A DNA stretch of 64,000 bases, from positions 1 through 64,000 of IMG/VR virus record IMGVR_UViG_3300009159_008629. One strand, written 5' to 3'. Shown in pieces: positions 57,389 to 64,000 of the stretch. Each line of letters starts with the position of its first letter. Position 1 is the stretch's first letter. The position numbers and the translations under genes were made by a program. Source of the stretch: a virus. Under the pieces are notes generated by a model. It was not told the origin of the DNA, searched no databases, and saw nothing but the letters and a program-made list of their open reading frames with translations.

Positions 57389-58292
57389 TGATACCGAATC
57401 CCTCGAAGAACTTGTCTTTGGCGAATTTGGGATTGCTCACCGGTATTGTGTTCTTCTTGAAGACCCTTCTGTAGTCGTCCGAACAACCAAGCTTTATCTT
57501 GTTGCCCTTGGACCTGTTGTATGAAAGAAGAAGCGCCGCTACCCCCACCGCAAACGGGTTCGCCATGGATGTGCCCGATAGTATCGCGTACCATGATTCC
57601 GGGACGGTGCTGAATATATCGTTCCCGGGAGCAAGGAAATCAAGGTCTTGACCGGTGCAGCTGAAGTTTGACCTGTCCATGTCCTCGTCTATCGATCCTA
57701 TGCCTATAGTTTCCGGATAGTTTGCCGGATAGAATATCTGTCTTGTCTTGCCCGCGTTCCCGGCTGCGCAGAAGGTTATTATCCCCTTCGACTCAGCCAG
57801 TTGTATCGCCTTCCTCACCTGCTGGACCGGGTTCGGAGATCCTAGGCTCAAGGTTATGAAGTCTACTCCCTGTTCGATAGCCCACCTGATTCCTTCTGAG
57901 ACCGTGATGAGATCGCCGGATCCCTTGGAATCCAGGACTTTTATCGGAACCACCTTGGATTTCGGGGCTACCCCAACCATCCCTATTTCGTTGTTCATGG
58001 CGCATATTATCCCGGCGACATGCGTCCCGTGACCTGCATCGTCGTGTGGCGGCTTTTTCTTGTTCACGAAATTCATGCCTGGAAGGAGGTTATCCTTCAG
58101 GTCCGGGTGGTCAAGGTCGACGCCGGTGTCTATCACGGCTATCTTGACCCCTTCGCCTTGGGTTTCCCCCCAAGCCTCTGGCAGGTTGAACGCCGTTATG
58201 CCCCATCCGTGCTTTTGCTTGGATGACTGTATGGAGACAACTTCCTTCCTTTTGAATGGAAGCAGGCTGCATTTATTGTTTCCCTTCTTCAT
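57351..58292 (-). CDS. Subtilisin-like serine protease (S8)
   Basis: 313 aa with the full catalytic set: Asp55 in IAVIDTGVD, His87 in GHGTHVAG, oxyanion Asn178 in CAAGNAG and Ser241 in LSGTSMANP. No signal peptide, and a short N-terminal 25 residues precede the catalytic domain, so no classical propeptide. It may mature virion proteins or destroy host proteins in the cytoplasm. GGAGG ribosome site; start overlaps the end of the 58273 gene. Confidence 0.92.
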   Translation of the reverse strand: MKKGNNKCSLLPFKRKEVVSIQSSKQKHGWGITAFNLPEAWGETQGEGVKIAVIDTGVDLDHPDLKDNLLPGMNFVNKKKPPHDDAGHGTHVAGIICAMNNEIGMVGVAPKSKVVPIKVLDSKGSGDLITVSEGIRWAIEQGVDFITLSLGSPNPVQQVRKAIQLAESKGIITFCAAGNAGKTRQIFYPANYPETIGIGSIDEDMDRSNFSCTGQDLDFLAPGNDIFSTVPESWYAILSGTSMANPFAVGVAALLLSYNRSKGNKIKLGCSDDYRRVFKKNTIPVSNPKFAKDKFFEGFGIINPSDIDSWLSE

Positions 58293-58695
58293 TAGCCTCC
58301 ATTTTCCAGTATCCGCTCCTGTATTTCTGAACCATGAAGTCGATCATTTGGCTGACAATGACGTCCACCACTATTTTCTTGGCTATCCCGGAAAACGGCT
58401 TCATGACCATCGGAAGGTTCGCTATGATGATATAGTCGAACAGCTTTCCGCTGACAAGCATGACCGTCTCCTTCTTGTCCTTCCCTTCCGGTATCAATCC
58501 CTCGACGAACTGTATCATTTCATCTGTGGAGCTCAACAGAAACATCGTTCCCTTGACTATGATGTCCTTCGGAAGGCTTACCCATCCAGATGTTTGCGGT
58601 TTTTCCGCGTCCCACCTTTTTTTGAGGTCGGACAGGTAGTTTTCCACGTCAAGTATGATTTTCCTCACATCGTCTGTCGTAAGTTGCTTTTTCAT
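58273..58695 (-). CDS. Hypothetical protein, 140 aa, amphipathic C-terminal helices
   Basis: SDLKKRWDAEKPQTSGWVSL near 22 and two hydrophobic segments (IIANLPMVMKPFSGIAKKIV, VDVIVSQMIDFMVQKY) that may associate with membrane. No family recognised. It overlaps the subtilase gene by 20 bases, suggesting they work together, for example as inhibitor or anchor. Divergent from the glycan cassette. Confidence 0.65.
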   Translation of the reverse strand: MKKQLTTDDVRKIILDVENYLSDLKKRWDAEKPQTSGWVSLPKDIIVKGTMFLLSSTDEMIQFVEGLIPEGKDKKETVMLVSGKLFDYIIIANLPMVMKPFSGIAKKIVVDVIVSQMIDFMVQKYRSGYWKMEANEEGKQ

Positions 58696-58718
58696 TTTTT
58701 CTCCGTGATTGGACGAGA

Positions 58719-58725
58719 TATATAG
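58719..58725 (+). promoter_or_regulatory. Candidate promoter, TATATAG
   Basis: 35 bases before the ATG at 58760; a GGGGAG ribosome site follows. It would start the glycan cassette epimerase-dehydrogenase-glycosyltransferase operon. Confidence 0.35.
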
Positions 58726-58759
58726 TTGCCTTCAAACTAATTTAATGGGGAGCAAAAAA

Positions 58760-59617
58760 ATGAACATTCTGGTAACTGGCGGCGCTGGCTTCGTTGGGAG
58801 CAACCTGGTCGACAAGCTTGTCGCGCGGGGCGACAAGGTATGCGTGGTGGACAACCTGTCCACCGGCAAATTGGAAAACATAAACAAAGATGCAATGTAC
58901 GTCGAATTCGACATACGCGGCGAATGGTCGTCGATAAGCTTCGAGCCGGACTTGATATACCACATAGCCGCCCTCGCAAGGATACAGCCGAGTTTCGGCA
59001 GACCACACGAGACCATCAGCGCGAACTGCCAGGGCACCGTCAGGGTTCTCGACTACGCGGTCTCTAAAAGGTGCAGGATGGTTTACGCCGGATCTTCGTC
59101 ATTCTATTTCGACCCGCACGCCAGCCCGTATTCGCACTCGAAATGGATAGGCGAGGAACACTGCAGGATGTACAACAAGGTCTATGGGGTTTCCGTAGCC
59201 GTAGCGAGGTTCTTCAATGTCTACGGACCAAGGCATGTCAGGACGGGCTCCAACGCCAATGTTCTCGGAATATTCGAAGACCAGAAGATTCGAAATGTTC
59301 CGCTCACGATAACCGGCAACGGCGAGCAGCTCAGGGACTTCACGCATGTGGACGACATATGCTCCGGTTTGATGCTGATGGGCGACTCCCGCTGGAACGG
59401 CGAGGTTTTCAATCTCGGCAGAAGCCACAACTATTCCATCAACGAGGTCGCAGCCATGTTCGAGCCTGTCGGAATGGAATATTTGCCGGCAAGGGCTGGC
59501 GAGGCTAAGTCCACGCTGGCTGACATATCGTTCTCCAAGTCCAGGCTCCGGTGGGAGCCAAAGGTGAACCTCCCGGATTACGTTGGCTTTTTCCTGAAAA
59601 GCATAGGTGGAAAATGA
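58760..59617 (+). CDS. NAD-dependent epimerase/dehydratase (UDP-glucose 4-epimerase-like)
   Basis: MNILVTGGAGFVGSNLVDKL with VVDNLSTGKLENI near 31 and AGSSSFYFDP, YSHSKWIGEEH near 115-140 (Ser and Tyr-x-x-x-Lys). ARFFNVYGPRHV near 154 and RDFTHVDDIC near 200 are typical of extended short-chain epimerases. 285 aa. First gene of a three-gene operon with UDP-sugar dehydrogenase and GT4. Confidence 0.88.
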   Translation: MNILVTGGAGFVGSNLVDKLVARGDKVCVVDNLSTGKLENINKDAMYVEFDIRGEWSSISFEPDLIYHIAALARIQPSFGRPHETISANCQGTVRVLDYAVSKRCRMVYAGSSSFYFDPHASPYSHSKWIGEEHCRMYNKVYGVSVAVARFFNVYGPRHVRTGSNANVLGIFEDQKIRNVPLTITGNGEQLRDFTHVDDICSGLMLMGDSRWNGEVFNLGRSHNYSINEVAAMFEPVGMEYLPARAGEAKSTLADISFSKSRLRWEPKVNLPDYVGFFLKSIGGK

Positions 59618-60450
59618 TGAAAAAAGTTGGCATTGTCGGCTACGGCTATGTCGGAAGGGCGATGCACAGGTTCTTCGGAAGCCATTACGACGTCCTCGTG
59701 AACGACATCAACGTGAGGGATGAGGACAAGGGGCTGGCGAACTTCGTTGGACCAGACGAGATAAACGGATGCGACCTTTCCCTCATCTGTGTGCCGACTC
59801 CGTCCAAGGAAGACGGAGGTTGCGATGTCTCAATGGTGGACGAGGTCGTGAGCTGGATCGACACGCCGCTCGTTATATTGAAGTCTACCGTCGAGATAGG
59901 AACCACGGACAGACTGTCCTTGGAAACCTCAAAACCGATAGTTTTCTCCCCGGAGTATTGCGGCGAATCAAGGTATTGGTCGCCTTACCTTTGGGACAGG
60001 GACGTGAAGGAAATGCCGTTCTTCATATTCGGGGGAAAGGGCGAGCACACCTCGATGGCTGTCGACTTCTACGCCATGGTGGCTGGACCGGTCAAGAAAT
60101 ACGTCCAGACCACAGCCTCCGCGGCGGAGATGGCGAAGTACATGGAGAACAGCTTCTACGCCACCAAAATACTTTTCTGCTATGAGATGGCTGAGATATG
60201 CGTCAAGGCTGGGATAGACTACAACTCCGTCAGGGAGCTTTGGCTCATGGACCCAAGGATCAACCCCATGCACACTGCCGTTTTCAGCGCCAACGACATG
60301 CCTTTCTCCGGCAAGTGCTTGCCAAAGGACATAGAGGCTTTGAGACGGTATTCCGTCGACAAGCTCGGGTACGACCCCGAGTTTCTTAAAGGCGTCATCG
60401 AGACCAACAATAAAATCGGCAACAACAGAAAAAAAAGGAAAACAAAATGA
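59617..60450 (+). CDS. UDP-glucose/GDP-mannose dehydrogenase family protein
   Basis: Of two adjacent ATGs the second has better spacing from AGGTGG. MKKVGIVGYGYVGRAMHRFF is the NAD loop, CVPTPSKEDGGCDVSMV near 66, SPEYCGESRYW near 111, AEMAKYMENSFYATKILFCY near 165 and PFSGKCLPKDIEAL near 228 with catalytic Cys. 277 aa, so it lacks most of the C-terminal UDP-binding domain of full-length enzymes (about 390-430). Product would be a UDP-uronic acid or similar. Confidence 0.85.
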   Translation: MKKVGIVGYGYVGRAMHRFFGSHYDVLVNDINVRDEDKGLANFVGPDEINGCDLSLICVPTPSKEDGGCDVSMVDEVVSWIDTPLVILKSTVEIGTTDRLSLETSKPIVFSPEYCGESRYWSPYLWDRDVKEMPFFIFGGKGEHTSMAVDFYAMVAGPVKKYVQTTASAAEMAKYMENSFYATKILFCYEMAEICVKAGIDYNSVRELWLMDPRINPMHTAVFSANDMPFSGKCLPKDIEALRRYSVDKLGYDPEFLKGVIETNNKIGNNRKKRKTK

Positions 60451-61394
60451 AAGTATTGCAGATAGTTCCAGCCGAGAATACGGCGATAACCACCCTGGCT
60501 GTAAACATAATGAACCACAACAAGGGAAAGTGCGACATCAAGATTCTGACATTTCACCCGAAAAAGCCTTCGGCTTCCGAGATCTCAATGCTCCGCAAGA
60601 GTTGGGGTTGGGCTGACTTGATCGACGTCCAGTATTGGAAATCCGGATCTAAGGTCAAGGAACTGTACAAAAACCTGTGGATCACCAAACCAAAGGTTTT
60701 GACCCATCACAATCCATACAACCTCCACGAGGAAAAATGGGATGATTACAAGGAGGTGATTGTCGTCAACAATTATCAGAAATCCGAGCTGCCGAAATCG
60801 AGGCTGGTGCCGTTGTGCGTAGACATGGACTTCTTCAATTTCGGTAGTTCATACGCAAACGACAAGAGCGTCAACATGGTGGTAAACAGGATAGAAGGAA
60901 ACAAGGGAGTCTTGGAGGTCGCGATCGCTTGTCGAGAACTTGGCTATAAATTCAACTTGGTCGGAAGGATCTCAGATGGGACTTACATGAATGCCGTAAC
61001 GAAAGAGGGTGGTCCGACACTTGATTTCAAGAACGGCGTTTCCGACCAAGCTGTAAGGCAGTCTTACTACGATTCGTCCATCCATGTCTGCAATTCGAAA
61101 GACAACTTCGAGGCTGGAACTCTTCCGATGCTGGAGGCTATGGCTTGCGGGACTCCGGTCTTGAGCAGGTTGGTAGGTCATGTCCCGGACATCTACAACG
61201 GACACAACATATGCCTTAACAAGGCTGAGAAATCGGACAAGGAAAGCCTGAAAATACTTCTCAGCGAATTGATGGAGGACGAAAGCCGCAGGCTGAAAAT
61301 GAGAGAGATCGCCAGGGATTCGATAAAACACAGGACTTCGTCGTGGCGCGCCGAAGAATATCTGAGGATATACAAGAGTCTAATCGGAAGATAG
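60447..61394 (+). CDS. Glycosyltransferase family 4
   Basis: 315 aa with AGTLPMLEAMACGTPVLSRL near 220-239 (E-x7-E donor motif) and NMVVNRIEGNKGVLEVAIAC near 145, the GT-B family 4 layout. MKVLQIVPAENTA at the N-terminus. Overlaps the dehydrogenase by 4 bases and the convergent deacetylase by 15. Confidence 0.87.
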   Translation: MKVLQIVPAENTAITTLAVNIMNHNKGKCDIKILTFHPKKPSASEISMLRKSWGWADLIDVQYWKSGSKVKELYKNLWITKPKVLTHHNPYNLHEEKWDDYKEVIVVNNYQKSELPKSRLVPLCVDMDFFNFGSSYANDKSVNMVVNRIEGNKGVLEVAIACRELGYKFNLVGRISDGTYMNAVTKEGGPTLDFKNGVSDQAVRQSYYDSSIHVCNSKDNFEAGTLPMLEAMACGTPVLSRLVGHVPDIYNGHNICLNKAEKSDKESLKILLSELMEDESRRLKMREIARDSIKHRTSSWRAEEYLRIYKSLIGR

Positions 61395-62048
61395 AGCCTT
61401 CAATGTCTTCAGAAGCGACCTGAGCTCCTTCCAGCCATTGGAGATATCGATCTCCCAGGAATGTCCGAATAGGTGGAATACGGAATCTGGCATGGACTTG
61501 GATTTTTCGACCATCATTTCCGCGAATTTACCCCATGGCAAACCGCCGTACTGAGACCTGTCGAAGCCGACATGCACGGTGGTTGGGGTCTCGTATGGGT
61601 CCGAGCCGCCGTCCAGAGATCCAATTTCGGTAGACCTGGCGTTTTTGTAGCCGGCTTTCTCGACAAGTTTTTTCACCTCACCAGTGAACTTGCCGGAAGG
61701 GTAGGAGAACGAATCGACGTCTTGACCTGTCGTGTCCTGCCAAAACATCCTTGACCTTACGATTTCCCCGTTCACTTGCCTCATGGTTGAACAGGCGAAA
61801 GGGTATTTCTTGCATTCCTCGCCGGACTTCAGTATCGTGTGGTTGTAGCCATGCGAGCCAACATTGAAGAAGGCGGCGATCTCCTTGCAGTCGCTCATGG
61901 TAAGAAACTGCTTTACCCTGTCCAGGTTTTTTGACTTTTCCAGGGCGCACGGCCAGTAGAATGTGGCGTCGACGCCCTCTTCGTAAAGCATATCGGCCAA
62001 TCTTAGATCCTTGCGGCAACCATCGTCCCACGAAGTGAGCAGTTTCAT
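61380..62048 (-). CDS. Polysaccharide deacetylase (NodB/CE4)
   Basis: Start MKLLTSWDDGCRKDLRLADM at 62048 after GAGGAGAC. SWDDG near 6-10 is the metal/base motif, GSHGYNHTI near 67-75 the zinc-binding His pair, and FSYPSGKFT near 122 the third motif. 222 aa. It probably deacetylates GlcNAc-type residues in glycans made or attacked by the phage. ATGA overlap with the upstream GT4 gene. Confidence 0.88.
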   Translation of the reverse strand: MKLLTSWDDGCRKDLRLADMLYEEGVDATFYWPCALEKSKNLDRVKQFLTMSDCKEIAAFFNVGSHGYNHTILKSGEECKKYPFACSTMRQVNGEIVRSRMFWQDTTGQDVDSFSYPSGKFTGEVKKLVEKAGYKNARSTEIGSLDGGSDPYETPTTVHVGFDRSQYGGLPWGKFAEMMVEKSKSMPDSVFHLFGHSWEIDISNGWKELRSLLKTLKALSSD

Positions 62049-62911
62049 CGGAATGTCTCCTCGTATTTGACTGACATTTCTTCTATGGATATGGGTTTTT
62101 TCGAGAATTGCTCTATCACTTCCCTTGTGCCTCCGACCTCGTTGGACAACAGCACCTTGCAGCCGCAGGCTATAGCCTCGCCAACGGTGTTCGGGGATGC
62201 ATCCGCGAAAGCCGGGAAGTAAATATATTGGCATGAACGGTATATATCGCCCATCTCCTTTCTGCTTTCGACCGGTGGCTTGTAGGAGATTTTTTCGCCG
62301 CTGAAAAAGTCGAAATTGTAAGCAACGAGTTCCTTGGTGAAGTTGCCGACGATTCTAAGGGAAGGCTTCGGTCTGCTCTCGGATACGGCGGACATGTGCC
62401 TGACATGGAAGTCATAGGCTGCCTCCGGAAACCTCTTGTTCTCATCCGTGTTGAACGTGGTGAACAAATAAGTCTCCCCTCTTTTCTCTGGTTTGTCGGA
62501 GTGGTTGAAGAACTTCGTGTCCACCCCGTTGTATATGACCACCGACTTGCCCATGTCGATTCCGATCGAGTCAAGATGCCCACCGACATACTCCCTAGCC
62601 CATAGGCTTTGGAACACTATGACATCAGCCCACGAAGCGTAGTCCTTCATCCTGCTGAATGACGTTCCCCTGTTCCTGCTGTCTTTCGGCATGTTGTCGA
62701 TGCGCAGGACGATTTTCTTGCCGGCGGACTTGGCTTCTGAAACCTCGGCTCTTTCCACCATGGTGACGGATGGTATGAAGTACGTGCTGCAGGATTTACA
62801 GTTGGAAACGAAAGAAATGTTCTTGTTGGAAGCCCGCATCAGATTGTCTATGAAGACGAATCCCCCGCCTAGCTTCTGCTTGCTTTGGTTGGCAATGTAT
62901 ACTTTTTTCAA
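62045..62911 (-). CDS. Glycosyltransferase family 4
   Basis: TTG start at 62911, eight bases after GGGGA. KKVYIANQSKQKLGGGFVFI, VVIYNGVDTKFFN near 121 and PAFADASPNTVGEAIACGCK near 236 (E-x7-E region) give a GT-B fold. 288 aa. Part of a minus-strand operon with GT2, and overlapping the deacetylase by 4 bases. Confidence 0.85.
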   Translation of the reverse strand: MKKVYIANQSKQKLGGGFVFIDNLMRASNKNISFVSNCKSCSTYFIPSVTMVERAEVSEAKSAGKKIVLRIDNMPKDSRNRGTSFSRMKDYASWADVIVFQSLWAREYVGGHLDSIGIDMGKSVVIYNGVDTKFFNHSDKPEKRGETYLFTTFNTDENKRFPEAAYDFHVRHMSAVSESRPKPSLRIVGNFTKELVAYNFDFFSGEKISYKPPVESRKEMGDIYRSCQYIYFPAFADASPNTVGEAIACGCKVLLSNEVGGTREVIEQFSKKPISIEEMSVKYEETFR

Positions 62912-62915
62912 ATTT

Positions 62916-63569
62916 TCATCCCCATATCTTCCTCAGAAGTTTTTTCATTTCCTCTATGTGCGACGGCTTGTAGTCCCACCCGCTGCTCTTGCATACCTGC
63001 TTGGCTTTCGCCTCTGGGACATACAAGAACTTGAACCCTTGACTTTTGCACCTGTTGAATATCTCCCTTGTCATGCCCCCGTATTTGTCTATTCGCTCAA
63101 GGAACATCCCGGCGTTCACGACGTTATCCCTCCTCACTACGGAGAAGTTCTCCACGAACGACTTTTTCTGCGCCCCCTTGTCGCCGAACGTCCAAAGCTT
63201 ATCCTTGGTTTTCGCCACTGGAAACGCTAGTTTCTCGAGGGAGTTGTGATTGTCGGTCGTTATCCTGTCGTCCATGAAGGCGACCAGTTCAGTGTTGGAC
63301 TCTATTATTCCCATGTTCCTGCATCTCGCCAGACCATAGTCCTTTTTGCCGTCAAGGTCGAACCTGGCGCAGTAGATGTACGAAGCGTTGAGGTCGACGA
63401 GGCTTTTCTTGAATCCATCATGCCCTTTCCTGTAATAGGATGAGTCGCTGTCGTCGCACACTATTATCTGCAGGTTTTCGTACTTTTGCTCTCTTAGGTT
63501 TTTAAGGTTCTGCAGGGCTACATCATACCTGTTGCATGTCGGCATTATGACCGTAAGGCTGTTTTTCAC
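62916..63569 (-). CDS. Glycosyltransferase family 2
   Basis: GTG start at 63569 after GGGGG. LTVIMPTCNRYDVALQNLKN, IIVCDDSDSSYYRKG and AFMDDRITTDN near 96 (DxD-like) are GT2 motifs. 217 aa, short for the family, so essentially only the catalytic domain. It begins directly after the stop of the 63570 gene. Confidence 0.82.
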   Translation of the reverse strand: MKNSLTVIMPTCNRYDVALQNLKNLREQKYENLQIIVCDDSDSSYYRKGHDGFKKSLVDLNASYIYCARFDLDGKKDYGLARCRNMGIIESNTELVAFMDDRITTDNHNSLEKLAFPVAKTKDKLWTFGDKGAQKKSFVENFSVVRRDNVVNAGMFLERIDKYGGMTREIFNRCKSQGFKFLYVPEAKAKQVCKSSGWDYKPSHIEEMKKLLRKIWG

Positions 63570-63965
63570 TTATGAACCCCCATGTATGCAATCGTCTATC
63601 ATCATTTTATAGGATAGACCGACACTCTGTATAGATATTTTTTGTCTTAGGTTTTTCGCAAAATTATTCGTTTCTTCCCAGTATTTCTCGGAAAACCACA
63701 TCTTCGTGTCATGAGGTTCCGCCAAAGTGAAGCCCCTCTTGCTGAAATACTCGAAACTGTAGCTTTCCTTGTTGGTGGCGAAAGGTATGGACGAAGAGAC
63801 GTATTTCTGGGCTTTTGTTGGCGGCTTGAATTTCTGGCTGAAATGCTTTACGTACTTGACATCAATTGCAGCCTTTGACTCTGACATCATCTCAAACTGA
63901 TTCCTCTCGGACCAATCGAAAAGCTTAAATCCGTTGACTGTTTTTTTTTCTTCGGATATATTCAT
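63570..63965 (-). CDS. Hypothetical protein, 131 aa
   Basis: Soluble, aromatic and Lys-rich; YSFEYFSKRGFTLAEPHDTK then MWFSEKYWEETNNFAKNLRQ. Similar end segments occur in glycosyltransferases (EP--TKMWFSEKYW), so it may be a remnant or partner of such an enzyme. AT-richer than its neighbours. Start overlaps the stop of a gene entering from the right edge (ATGA). Confidence 0.6.
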   Translation of the reverse strand: MNISEEKKTVNGFKLFDWSERNQFEMMSESKAAIDVKYVKHFSQKFKPPTKAQKYVSSSIPFATNKESYSFEYFSKRGFTLAEPHDTKMWFSEKYWEETNNFAKNLRQKISIQSVGLSYKMMIDDCIHGGS

Positions 63966-64000
63966 TTTGATGCCAAGATTTTTGGATCTAAGTTTGGCTT
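63962..64000 (-). CDS. 3' end of a gene running in from the window edge
   Basis: Twelve codons (KPNLDPKILASK) and a TGA that overlaps the ATG at 63965 as ATGA. Too short to assign; the coupling suggests it belongs to the glycan operon. Confidence 0.45.
   Translation of the reverse strand, partial: KPNLDPKILASK

Overview
This window is a gene-dense stretch of a tailed phage genome with a contractile tail, related to the T4 supergroup but only distantly. The T4-type core that I can recognise by motif or pattern is: recombination nuclease subunits gp47 and gp46, the late sigma factor gp55, neck protein gp13, tail-completion protein gp15, tail sheath gp18, tail tube gp19 with a second tube paralog, baseplate hub gp26 and its small partner gp51. 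These genes are scattered among accessory genes on both strands. Coding density is very high, 4-base ATGA overlaps are common, no intergenic gap exceeds about 190 bases, and I see no tRNA, rRNA, CRISPR array or insertion sequence. ATA (Ile) and AGG (Arg) codons are very frequent in nearly all genes.

Layout. 1-1331: AT-rich methyltransferase and a GT9 glycosyltransferase. 1371-2633: small virion-type proteins. 2626-6360 (minus): helicase-exonuclease fusion, DUF350 membrane protein and a secreted CxxCH protein, the last two blocks behind sigma70-like promoters. 6479-7382: small proteins, including a repeat-rich candidate internal capsid protein. 7434-18672 (plus): gp47, two glycosyltransferases, gp46, B12-dependent ribonucleotide reductase, CTP synthase, class II glutamine amidotransferase, a nuclease and a STAS protein. 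18669-23342 (minus): MoxR ATPase with a metallopeptidase/VWA protein, then baseplate genes. 23396-27555: small proteins, two GT2 enzymes, gp55. 27572-32372 (minus): tail tube, sheath and gp15. 33383-41191: large candidate internal head proteins and gp13. 41814-44807 (minus): C39-like peptidase, Gna1-like acetyltransferase, RmlA and a DNA methyltransferase in one overlapping operon. 44923-58695: mixed accessory genes (LolA-like secreted protein, acidic-repeat protein, PrimPol-like protein, alpha/beta hydrolase, amidoligase, HTH protein, McsA-like protein, subtilase). 58760-64000: a glycan cassette (epimerase, UDP-sugar dehydrogenase, glycosyltransferases, polysaccharide deacetylase).

Three themes join these genes. 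First, at least eight otherwise unrelated proteins begin with a short M-x-F-x-x-(Y/F/W)-(L/I/F) peptide, usually followed by an (L/I)-x-E site. This is the pattern of the T4 capsid-targeting sequence cleaved by the prohead protease, and suggests a large set of proteins packaged inside the head and delivered with the DNA. Second, about twenty genes make or transfer sugars. Third, several genes look borrowed for host interaction: a STAS anti-anti-sigma-like protein, McsA-like protein, subtilase, secreted heme-motif protein, LolA-like protein, amidoligase and class II amidotransferase.

Host: the class II ribonucleotide reductase implies a host that contains cobalamin. The secreted CxxCH protein and the LolA-like protein remind me of families common in Planctomycetes, so a planctomycete host is my best guess, but this rests on memory of family patterns and not on a search.
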